Shown here: positions 27,201-39,200 of the stretch, piece after piece
How the letters are laid out: each line of letters begins with the position of its first letter
Numbering within the stretch: position 1 is the stretch's first letter
From: Semisulcospira habei
Lineage: Eukaryota > Mollusca > Gastropoda > Semisulcospiridae
Length of the DNA: 64,000 nucleotides
Direction: 5' to 3'
Assembly: GCA_036245525.1 (NCBI GenBank)
Contig: BTPG01000004.1
Span: 45,228,482 to 45,292,481, forward strand
Made by a program: the position numbers and the translations under genes
The notes under the pieces: model-generated
What the model was told of the DNA's origin: nothing
Database searches by the model: none
The model's input: only the letters and a program-made list of their open reading frames with translations

Positions 27201-30200
27201 GAGATCGCTGTTCCCGGACGACCCCTGGATTCTTTCCACCGTTACCGCAGGCCTGCAACTTTCGTTCCTGTCGCCTCCGCCTCTTCGCTGAGCACCCATG
27301 TGGACCCAGGAACCGCTCGACGGCACACAGGCGGACGCTCTGCGCGGGGAAGTGGCGACCCTCCTCACCAAAGCGGCGACAGAGGTGGTTTTGCGGCAGG
27401 ACTCTCCGGCGTTCTACAGCCGACTCTTCTAGCTCCCAAACCAGTTATCGACTTATCAGGATGCTTGGCCCCTCGATTCAGGATGGAGACGGCCAGGACA
27501 CTCCGTGCGGCCCTCCGGCCGATGGACTTTGCGATCAGCCTCGATCTGTCAGACGCCTATCTGCACGTCCCGATTCATCCGTCGTTTCGCCGGTACCTTC
27601 GGTTTGACTTGGGGGGATCGTCTACCAGTTCTGCGCCCTTCCTTTCGGCCTCAACATCAGTCCGTGGGTGTTTACAAGACTGCTCGACGCCGTGATAGCC
27701 AATTTCCGTCAGCGCTCCTTGAGCCCGGCCTCCAATTACTTGGACGACCTTCTACTGCGCAACTTGGTCTCCGCAGCCCTCCAGACGGACAGGGATGCCC
27801 TGCTTTCCCTTCTGCGTCGTCTAGGTTTCCTACTCATTGGGGAAATCCGTTCTTCTCCCTCTCGACGGTTTCTACATCGGGGGATGGAATTCCTGACCGA
27901 CCTCAACCTTGCCCGCCTGCCTCTGGCCAGGCGACAGAAGATAGTCGACTTAGCGACTTCGATGGGGATGGGATCCTCCTTCACCGCCAGGGTCTGGCTT
28001 CAACTCCTGGGCCTCCTCAGGGCGGCTGCGGACCTGCTTCCCTTGGGCAGACTTTATGCTCGGCCTCTCCAGCTACGTCTCCTTCACTGGCGACCCTCGG
28101 GCGCTCTGTTGGATCTAGTACCTGTCACGCCTCGGGCTCGTCCTCACCTCGAGAGGTGGGCGGACCTCGCTTGGCTGGCTTCGGGGGTGCCCTACACTCC
28201 CCGCTGCCTCGGTGGTCTCTCTGTACAGAGGCGAGCCAGGCCGGCTGGGGCGCGCACCTGTTACCGGATTTCTCTCGGCCTCGGGCGTTGGCTTCGGGAG
28301 CTGTTCGGGAATCACGTCAACTGGCTGGAGCTGAAGGCAGTTGGATTGGCATTCGACGTTGGCAGGAGACCTTGGCCAATCAGGACGTCCTCGTGCTCTC
28401 CGACAACTCGACGGTGGTGGCTTACATACAGAATCAGGGTGGCACTCACTCGCCCTCCCTTTGCATTCTTCGGTGCCACCTTCGCCTCTGGTGCAGGGAT
28501 CGAGGCATTGCCCTACGAGCCCGCCACATCCCTGGCCACCTCAACGTGAAGGCGGACGCCCTGTCTCGTCGCGGACAGTTGCTCCACACGGAGCGGTCCC
28601 TACGCCCGGATATTTTTCGCCTGCTCTGCTCTCACTGGGAAACGCCGCTAGTGGATCTGTTTGCCACCAGATGAAGCAGCCAGCTCCCGGTCTACGTCTC
28701 GCCAGTCCTGGATCCACTCGCGTGGGCAGTGGACGCGCTCCCCATTCCTTGGGTCGGCCGGATTGCTTACGCCTACCCCCCGGCAGTCCTCGTTCCGAAG
28801 GTACTGCGGAAGCTTCTGGGATGCTCGGCGGTCCTCCTGCTGGTGGCCCCCTTCAACTGGACCAAGAGCTGGACCACGGACCTCCTCGCGCTTGCGACGG
28901 ACCCTCCTCTGGAGCTTCCTACCCCTTCCACGATGCTCAAGCAGCCCCGTCAGCGGCTTTTCCATCCGTGCCCCGTACGCCTCCGCCTACACGCTCGGAG
29001 GTTGTCCGGCACGCCCGCGCCGCTAGAGGTTCTCGGATGCAGCAGTGGCGGCAATTGCAGCAGCCCGCAGACTCTCTACAAGGAAGGTGTACGAAGGCAC
29101 GTGGAGGGTCTTTCAGACCTGGTGCACCTCCCATGGGCACCCTCCCACTAACCTAGCCTCCCACCAACTGGCGGAGTTCTTCCTGTGGCTCTTCGACGAC
29201 CGGGGCTTAGCCCCGGTCGCCATCAAGGGCTACCGCGCTACGTTTGCGGACATCTACCGTCACCGGTGTCTTCCGGACCCAGGCGCCTGCAAGGATCTGT
29301 CGAATTTCTGGCTCACTTTGAACTCCGACGTCCGGTTTCACGTTCCCTAGTACCCCGGTGGGATCTTGCCTGGGTACTGACGTGGTTGAATACGGACCGG
29401 TTGAGCCCCTCCCCTTGGCTCGGTTCTCAGACTTGACCCGGAAAACCTGTTTCCTTCTGGCTCTCGTTACAGCGTCCCGAGTCAGCGAGCTTCACGCGCT
29501 CTCGATGCTCCCAGCCTGGTTGCGGTTCGTTCCGACGGCTCTGCGCAGAGGCTCTCCGATCCGTCCTTCCTGGCCAAGAACCGCCGCCCGCGGCGGCTCC
29601 TCAGGTGCTAACGATACGGCCCCTCTGTGGAGCGGACCTCTCCCCTGGATCGCGGCAACAGGACCCAGTGCGGGCGCTAAAGATTTACCTGCGCCGCTCT
29701 CAGCCGCAGCGCCGGGGGCGCTCGCGCCTCTTCTTACCTTGTCCGCGGGCAGACGCCACATCTCGGCCCAGATCGTGTCATCCTGGCTGCGGTGGGTGAT
29801 TAGGTCAGACTACCTAGACCTCTCCCCACGCGGCGCTGAGCCTTTACAAATCCGGGCGCATGAAGTGAGAGCAGTAGCCACCAGTCTAGCCCTGGACCGC
29901 AACTGCTCGGTCAAAGATATTTTGGCAGCGGGTGGCTGGCGCTCAGACTCCACTTTCGCACGCTTCTACCTTGAGAGACCTATCCGGCTGACGTGACTCC
30001 CTGGCACGGGTGGGCGACATCTCCGCGGCCCAGCACTCCCTCCGAGCACTGCTGGCGTCTTAGGCACATCATAGCTGAAATCGTCGGGAGTTCTCTCTCG
30101 AGGGGGCCGGCGGAGTGGTTGGGTTGTGGTTAGATACGGCACCCTCCGCCTGTTCGCCATTCTCCCAGATAGTAATGCCATCGGTAATGTATTTTGAAAA

Positions 30201-33200
30201 AACAAATGAATTTTTTTTCTAAAATGTATTTTTTTGAAAAATACTTACCGATGGCATTACTCGAATGGCCCTCCCGCCTGCCCCGCTTGCCTCTTGTGGC
30301 TATGTGTGAAACTGACGAGGTCGCCCTGTGCTCGCCGGGATAGGGTAGTAAGGGGAGGCCACCCGGGGTCATAGTGCTTGGATCCCCGGTGTCTCCTCCC
30401 CAGTTGTGTGCTACACACAATTTTGCTGAAATCTATAGGCAATAGAGTGTATTCCCAGATAGTAATGCCATCGGTAAGTATTTTTCAAAAAAATACATTT
30501 TAGAAAAAAAATTCATTTTTTGTCGTGCTGTCTGTCCCAATGATGGATAATGTTTTACAGAAAGCCTGACTATTAGCCATAGGATTAACTCATTCGAGAC
30601 GTGTTGCCTCCGGATACGTGGCTTATGACGCGTATCCGGAGGCAGCACGTCTCGAATGTGTTAGCCAGTTGACCATGATGGCTCCAAGATCATGCCTGAT
30701 GAGTTCCTTGCAATTTGTCTCTCCACACACATTTGTAGCATGAATAAGGCAACTGGTGTCAGATGAGATATTTCTTTAGAAAGTCATGGTGCTGTTCAAT
30801 TATTGTAAGATAATCTTATGACTCTTTCGCTTCCAGTATCAACTGCAGGAGATCAGGCTCTGTAGGGCCTGATCTTCAGTTGATGCTGGAAGGGAAACTG
30901 ACCTCCTGCATTCGATGCTGGTAAGAAAAGTGCCCTTTAGTGCCTGATGTCCTCCAGTTGATGCTGGAAGAGAAAGTGTACTGTAGGGCTTGATGTCCTG
31001 CAGTTCTTGCTGGAAGGGAAAGTGTACTGTAGGGCCCGACCTCCTGCAATTGATGCTGGAAGGGAAAGTGCACTGTAGGGCCTATGTCCTGCAGTTGATG
31101 CTGGAGGGGAAAATAACGGGGCCTGATGTCCTCCAGTTGATGCTGGAAGGGAAAGTGTTCTGTAGGGCCTGTTCTCCTGCAGCTGATTGGCAAGGAATTT
31201 TTCCTATTCTTTCCACTTAGACTGGTGTAGAGATTAACATGATGTACCAGATTTTGCTTATGATGTACCAGATTTTGCTGATTGCTGTAGCTGGTCAAAC
31301 ATAAAACATTGATGTGTGTTGCAGGTGATGAGATTGAGCCTGCAGACGGCGATTCGTATGAAACGTATCGCATCCTGTTTGACATCACTTTCTTCTTTTT
31401 CGTCATTGTTATCCTCCTTGCCATCATTCAGGGTGAGTCTTTGGTCTTTTTGCGTAAAATGGATTTCCTGTGTTTGCTTTTTATTGTTCAACGTCATTTG
31501 GGAATTTAACTCATTCATTATTATCGATTAATGCCAAAATTCCGCCATGGTGTTGCTGTTTTTTTTTAAATAAATTGTACACAAAAGTTGTTGGAACAAG
31601 ACTAAAACATATGTTGTGTTTCCATTATCTATACTTGTTACAAGGTGTCCTGCAAGTTTAACCCATTTAACCCAAGACCACATTTCCCAAATTTTAGAGG
31701 TGCTGGTTAAGGACTATGTACCTGTTGCAGGAGTCGGATGGACCATGATAATTTAAGCATGGTCCATCTGTCTCCTGCTGTAGGGATTTGGGGCTAAATG
31801 GGTTAACACACTGAGCCCAAAGGTCAAAATTAGTGATTTGTCCATGACTGGTGAAGTTTGCATACCATCACAAGTTCGTGAGATAATAATAATAATAATA
31901 ATACCGGTTATTATATAGGCACTTTACCCAATTCTGTGAATCAGCTCAAAGCGCCGTGAACTGAACCCAACAAGCATGCTCACGTGACGCACACGCATTC
32001 ACTCTGAAGACAAACACAGTACAAGACAAACACAGGACATTCACGTGGTGCAAAAGGTCAACTCAGCTACTGAGGTTTCGGAAATTTTGATCTCTTGTAT
32101 TTGAAATTTATAAAGTGGCCTGAAACCAGTACCACAGATACTTTCTCCATGAAAGTTCAAAGATGTCAAAATAGCTTGTTAACTATTTGGCACTATCATG
32201 ATCGATCAATCTCCTGTATTAGTGTGCCAGGCCTGAATGTGTTAACATGTCTAAATGGGCCTTGAATTGTATTTAGTGTTGATGACTGGTCTGTGTAATG
32301 TCTGTGACTGTTCAGGTCTTATCATTGACGCCTTTGGCGAACTGAGAGACCAGCTGGAGCAGGTCAAGGAGGACATGGAGGTAGGTTTAGGGGATTCATG
32401 GGATAGGAACACATATTACCTTACATTACACTAGAAAGAGGTGTAGATCCTCATGGCCCACCTGCAGTTCCAGGGGCTCATGAGGCTCTATGCCTTGTGT
32501 AGATGGATGGTGCACACTGTGGTGTGATTCTGTGAGATTGCTCTTTGTTATTATGCACAATTACAAAGTAAACTAATTTGTAACTAATTTAAATAATCGT
32601 TGAAAATTTAATTTAAGATGGAATTATGTAGAGTAATCACAAAACATCTCATAATATGCAAGTTGGTTTTTTTTTCAGTCCAAGTGCTTCATTTGCGGCA
32701 TAGGCAAAGAGTACTTTGATAAAGTGCCGCATGGCTTTGAGAAGCACGTGATGAATGAACACAACTTCGCTAATTACATGTGAGTACTTCTATCTGCATT
32801 AGTTGCACTGACCACACCGCAAAATTAATGAACATAAATGCCAGTTAAAGCAGCTTTTGCCGAGACATTTTTGGCTCACGTGCAAAGCAAAAGTGACTCT
32901 ATGTTTTGGGCCAGTGGTCGTCAGTCCGCCACCGTCCGTCCGCCATCGTCTGTCATAAACTTTAACATTGGCATTTTCTCGGAGACTATTCAAGCCAAAT
33001 TCTATACACTTGGCCCAAGGATACTTTGTGGCAAGACCTTTCTAAACATACCAGTTTGAGTAACCTCTCACAAAAGGGATCAGGAAATATGTCAAAATAG
33101 CTATTTGTTTTCTCAAAACACATTACCGATGGTATTACTTAAAGGAAATGGTTTCTTAGCTAGTCTAATTTTAGCCCAAAATTGTTGTGTACGAGTATGG

Positions 33201-36200
33201 TCATGATGGCAGGTGAGGGGCGCCATAGCCTAGGCGGAAACCCGGGTAGCCTCCCTTCCAGTTCAACCACGCATGCGCCACACCACTCATACGCCAGTCA
33301 GTTTTCTTTGCTAGTCTCAGAAGGTTGTGTACGGGACTCGCTCTGTTCGATAGGACTCTATCTTCGTTAGGAAAGTCTAAACAGAAGGAATTTTGTTCAA
33401 GGTGGGAAACCTGGCTTGAGGTTTCCGTCGGGCTACGGACTTAGGAATTCTTGTTCCTAGTGAACGTTACTTGTGGATTTCACCCGTCGTCGCCATCTTG
33501 TTTCTACCGGGCGCGGCGACTCCATGTTGAACTGTGCTCACGCCCTTGTGCCGCTCGGGCCCTAGTGCGTGTTCCTCGTGTGTGCCGAGCTTCTACTTCG
33601 CTCTTCAGCCTGCCCTCAGTGCCTGCTGTTGCGGAGACTTCGTTTTGGCGCTTTCTCTGACGCCAGTGGCTTCTCCCGGCATCAGCTTCACGTGGTCGCC
33701 GTCCGACGCCGGGCCGTGTCTGCGTGCTAGCCATTCTGGTGGGTCTTCGACCGGGTTGGTGCCTCACTTCTTCGGATGGCAAGTTGGCAAGTCTGCACAT
33801 GCACTCGATGTGGGCAATTCCAGTGGCCGAGTGACGAACATGTTGTTTGCCTGCCCTGTTCCGGTTGTGCCTCCACGCGTCCGTGCTCGGTCTGCGCCCC
33901 ATTGCTGGAGGAACAGTGGACCCAGCTGTGGAGTTTGTACGGCCGCAAGAAACCTACGCAAGCACGGAAGAACGATCCCACACCGGTACGCGCCACAGTC
34001 CAGTCGAGTGGCCCTGACCGAGTGTCTGAGCAGACGAACCAGCGGCTTCGGTCGCGTGCACGTGCTCTAGTACCGGCAGCCACCACAGTCCAGTCGAGTG
34101 GTCTCTGTACGGTCAAGGATCCTAGAGCGCCTCGGGCTAGGCCTCTAAACAAGACTCCGGTAGCCACCACAGTCCAGTCGAGTGGTCTCTACCCGGTAGC
34201 AGCGCCGCTGCAGGCACCTGATAAGGAACCGATACAGGCTCCTACACCCGCTCTGATTGCGGGCCTGACTAATACGGATCTCCAGGTAGCTGACAAGCTC
34301 TCGCCACAGATTCGTCCTGCTGCTTCCGCTACCTCGTTCTCCGCTAGGGACCAGCGCGGAACGCCAGCGCCCCACCCAGCTCCTTCCGTCCGGGCTTCAA
34401 GTTCCGACAAGTCTTCTCGCCGGACGCGCTCCCGCTCTCGGGTACGAAGCAGTCGCCTCCGCTCTGCTGCGGTGCGAGTTACTCCCCGTCTTCAATCCGA
34501 GCGAACCTCAGCTGTTAGACATCGTTCACGCTCTAGCGACAGGTCAACTCGCCTGAGGGTCGAATCCTACCGGTCGGAGTCCAGCCGATATCCGCGGACA
34601 CAGTACAGGCATGACTCTCTTTGCGTTCAGCTTCGCACCACTTCAGACGTTCCCGGTCCCCGCATCGCCGCCCCCGCTCCCGTTCACGCTCCTCTCGGCG
34701 GAGTGCCGCTCGTCGCCCTCGACACCGTCGTAGGTCAGGACTTCGGGCTTCCCGCTCAGCGTCGAGAGATTCACGGGACCATTCTTCTAGCAGACACTGG
34801 CGGCGCCACGCACCAGTGAGAAGATCACCTCCACCGGCTACGACCGTTACCCGCCCCGGCGACGGGAGTCTTCCTCCTCGTCTGGGAGTGGACCCGATTC
34901 CCCACTCAGTCCCGGCAGAAGAGGACACCCTTAGCCTGAACCCCGAGGAATCGATGTCGGCACTGCTACAGGTGGCCAGCCCCGCCCCGTCCAATCCCTC
35001 GGGTGGCGACGAGGAATTCCCACCGGCTGCCATTGGACATAGGTTAGAGACACTGCGGGCCTTGATGAAGCGGCACGGCTTATCGCGGCTTGCCTCCCTG
35101 CAGAAGACTGCCCTCCCTCTCCAGTCCTTAAAAGAAAAGCTTCCGCCTTTGTGGACGCAGAACGACAGGCCAAGCGATTCAAGTCTCTCCCCCAGCCGCC
35201 GGGTTTCCGGGAGTTACGTGATGCATTTTCTGCTCATCTCGCGCAAGGGGCATGTGGTGCAGGATTCTTCTCAGACTCCAAGTGGCCGACAGGTATAGAC
35301 ATCGCCTTCCGGCAGTCATGGTATGCGGGCCATACACAGCACTTTTCCTGCCCTCTACCGACAGCGGACCCTGCGGCAGTGGCGTTCTCTGGGACTTCCT
35401 TACGTCAGTCTCTCCTCCCCGGGGTAGAACAGACCGCGACTCTCATTAGGAACACCCTGGCAGCAGCGGGATTCCTAGATTTAGTCACGCAAGCCATCGT
35501 TCGACGTGTAGAGGACGCCTGGCATCAGTCAATTTCGCCTCTGCTGGGAGACCTGCTCGCCCTAGCAGTTTCGGGGAACCGCGCTGTATATCATGTCGCT
35601 GTCAACTCCATGGCAGCCGCCTCTAACTGCGACTTACTGCGCCGAGATGCGATTCTCCGTTCCTGTCCCATTCCGCTGGATGTGAAGACTCAGCTTCGGC
35701 AGGCGCCTCTCGGCAGTGACTTACTTTTTGGCCCCGCCTGGCTCGCTGTGAAGGAAGCCAATAAGGACGCCTGGCCCATCCGCCCAGCTCCAGCTTCCTT
35801 TCGACCAACCCGCAAGGCCCCGGGTCGCCCCCTGCGGACTGCTAGACCCACCGCCCGCCCATTCACCAGAGGTGGTCGCCTACCCCCCAGAGCTCCAGCC
35901 TTTCCTCGCGCCTGCCCTTTCACCAGTACCGAGCCTCCCCCACCCCCCTCCCCGCCCGCACCTGGCCCAGACCTGCCCGGCGCCCCGGGCGGGGCCGGGC
36001 GCACTGACTTTCTCCCCCTCCGTCCCCGCCGACCTCGTCCGGAGCTCCGGTCGGCGGGAGGCTGGCGCTTCACAGCGAAGCCTGGCGCTCGCTGTTTCCG
36101 GACGACCCGTGGATTCTCTCTACCATTACTCAGGGACTACTGATCTCCTTCCGGTCCCCACCTCCCTTGCGCCGGAGCCCGGTGTGGACTACAGTACCGT

Positions 36201-39200
36201 CAGACCAGCTCAGAGCCGAAGCTCTCCGCGGCGAAGTTTCTTCCCTGCTTCAGAAGTCCGCCACGGAGGTGGTGGTCCGGCACGACTCCCCAGCCTTCTA
36301 CAGTCGGCTCTTTGTGGTGCCCAAGCCCGGCGGCAAGTGGCGCCCCGTCATAGACCTCTCGGCGCTGAACAAGTTCATCATCGCTCCGGCCTTCCGCATG
36401 GAGACTGCGCGGGCCCTTCGCTCAGCGGTACAGCCGATTGACTTTGCGGTCAGCCTGGACCTCTCAGATGCTTACCTGCACGTGCCCATGCATCCTGCTT
36501 CCAGACGTTACCTACGCTTCGCCTTCGAGGGTGTCGTCTATCAGTTCCGCGCGCTCCCCTTCGGCCTCAACCTCAGCCCCTGGGTCTTCACTCGCCTCAT
36601 GGACGCAGTGGTAGCCAGAGCCCGTCGAAGTTCCACGAGCCCTACGTCGAACTACTTGGACGACCTGCTTTTGAGGAACCAGGACGAGCGCTCCCTGAGG
36701 GAAGACCGAGATGCTCTGCTTCAACTTCTCGAGAACCTGGGCTTCCTGGTCAACCTTGGCAAGTCCGACCTCATTCCCGCACGCCATTTTATTCACCTCG
36801 GTATGGAGTTCCTCACCGACCACAATACCGTCAGACTGCCGGAGAAGCGCATCCAGAAGTTGGCGACTCTAGCTCGGCAGGTGTCCCAGTTGACGACGCT
36901 TCCAGCCAGACAGTGGCTTCAGCTTTTAGGTCTGATCAGCGCTGCTGCGGACTTGCTACCGCTAGGACGTCTCTACTCCCGCCCTCTGCAACTGCATCTC
37001 CTCCTTCACTGGCGACCGTCGTCAGCCGACCTCGAGGCCACGATTCCAGTACCTGCCATACTCCGTCCCCACCTGCTGCGCAGGGCGGATCCTTCCTGGC
37101 TCGCGACGGGAGTGCCGCTGTCCTCACCGCCGCCCACTCTCTCTCTCTGCATCGACGCAAGCCTCGCAGGTTGGGGAGCTCACCTCCTTCCGTCGTTCGA
37201 GACTGCCTCCGGCCTGTGGCCCCTGGAATCGCTGTCCAGACACATCAACTGGTTAGAACTGAAGGCAGTATGGCAAGCCCTCCTGGCCTGGGAGCCCCGC
37301 ATCCGACATCAGGAACTGTTGGTTCTGTCGGACAACTCCACGGTCGTCTCGTACATCCAGACGCAAGGCGGGACCCGCTCTCCATCGCTATGCATACTAC
37401 TCTACCAGGTGCTCCGCTGGTGCGAGGATCGGGACATCTCTCTTCGCGCACGTCACATTCCGGGTCATCTGAATGTGCTGGCCGACTCCCTCTCCCGACG
37501 CGGTCAACTGCTCCATACAGAGTGGACGCTGCGACCCGACATCTTTTGACTGATCGCCGCAACCTGGGAGGCTCCCATGATCGACCTCTTCGCCACGAGG
37601 TGGAATCGACAGCTTCCCCTCTTCGTCTCACCCATTCCAGACCCTCTGGCCTGGGCAGTCGACGCTCTATCCATCTCTTGGGACGGTCTGGTCGCCTACG
37701 CCTACCCGCCCACCGTGCTCGTCCCCAAGGTCCTACTCAAGCTCAGAGGGTGCAACACGATCCTGTTCCTGGTGGCGCCATTTTGCTGGACCAAGTCGTG
37801 GACAACCGACCTCCTGAACCTTGCCACGGCTCCCCCGCTACCGCTCCCCACACCGCGGACGTTGCTCAAGCAACCACGGCAGCAGCTGTTCCACCCGTGC
37901 CCCGAGCGTCTCCTCCTCCACGCCTGAAGGTTGTCCGGCAAGCCCTCGCAGCTAGAGGCTTCTCAGGTGCGGCAGTGGACGCGATCGCTACAGCTCGTCG
38001 AGCCTCGACCAGACGAGTCTACGAAAGCAAGTGGAGAGTCCTCTGCGCCTGGTGTGACGACAGACACCTTCACCCCATCGGCTTGACATCTCCCCAGTTG
38101 GCGGATTTCTTCATCTGGCTGTTCAGCGACCAGCAGTTAGCACCGATCACCATCCGGGGCTACCTGGCCATGATTGCCGACACGTACAGACACTTGGGAC
38201 TGCCCGACCCGGGTTCCTGCAAAGACCTAGCCGACCTGATGGCCCACTTCGGTCTACAACGTCCTGCCCTCCGATCCCTGGTGCCGCGATGGGACCTGTC
38301 CTGGGTACTCCCCTGGCTCAACTCGCCCCGTTTCGAACCGATCCAGTTGGCGCGGTTGCCGGACGTGACTCGGAAGACCTGCTTCCTTTTGGCCCTTGCG
38401 TCAGCCTCCAGAGTCAGCGAACTGCACGCCCTTTCAGCACGCCCCGCCTGTTTACAGTTTCGGGCTGACGGCTCGGTTCAGCTGCTTCCTGACCCGGCCT
38501 TCCTAGCCAAGACCAGATCGCCGTTGACGGCCCCTCAACTGGTCACCATTCAACCATTACGAGACCCAAGCTCCACCCGGGAGTCCAGACAACAGGACCC
38601 GGTGCGAGCCTTACGTGTGTACCTGCGCCGGACCAAGCCGATACGCAGGGAACGCACCCGCCTTTTCCTTCCTCTGTCCCCAGGTAGAAACGACATCTCG
38701 GCCCAAACGATATCCTCTTGGCTTCGATGGGTGATACGATCAGCCTACCAGGAGCTTGCCCCTGATACAGCCAAACGCATGAGCATCAGGGCGCACGAGA
38801 TCAGAGCCATGGCCACAAGCCTAGCATTCGACCGGAACTGTGCGGTCAAAGACATTGTGGCGGCCGTGGGCTGGCGAGCGGAGACCACCTTCGCACGCTT
38901 CTACCTGAGGGACCTCTCCAGCCAGCGCCAGAACCTATCGCTGGTGGGGGACATCGTGGCGGCGCAACACTCCCTCCCGGCGCCCTAGGCGCCGTAAGTA
39001 TCTTTGCTAAAATTAGAGGGAGGTTGCGGGAGGGTGGCCGACTCGAGCGGCCAGGATGGCAGGGGATGGGGTCGCTATAGCGGCACCCACCTCCTCCTCG
39101 GGATTCTTCCTTTAAGTAATACCATCGGTAATGTGTTTTGAGAAAACAAATGTATTTTTCATTGAAATGTATTTTTTTGAAAATACTTACCGATGGTATT

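Larger units (their letters stand above)
24147..30519 (+). mobile_element. DIRS-type tyrosine-recombinase retrotransposon, decayed (DIRS-1)
   Basis: This 6.4 kb element in the RyR intron between exons 13 and 14 has inverted terminal repeats, an internal complementary region next to the right repeat, and gag-like, RT/RNase H, Dam-like and tyrosine recombinase modules in that order. Frameshifts split the RT and recombinase, and the RT lacks the block that reads [15 protein letters not shown] in DIRS-2. Its base composition is much richer in GC than its surroundings. No target duplication is expected for DIRS elements and none is seen. Confidence 0.93.

Noticed and set aside
30876..31427. Minus-strand 183-residue ORF with repeated FPFQHQL
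   Set aside because: Translation of the 46-bp minisatellite and of RyR exon 14 in antisense.
36913..37924. Upstream extension of the DIRS-2 recombinase ORF
   Set aside because: The frame is open but overlaps the RT/RNase H frame and shows no recombinase similarity until about 37925. Treated as a shadow of the RT ORF.
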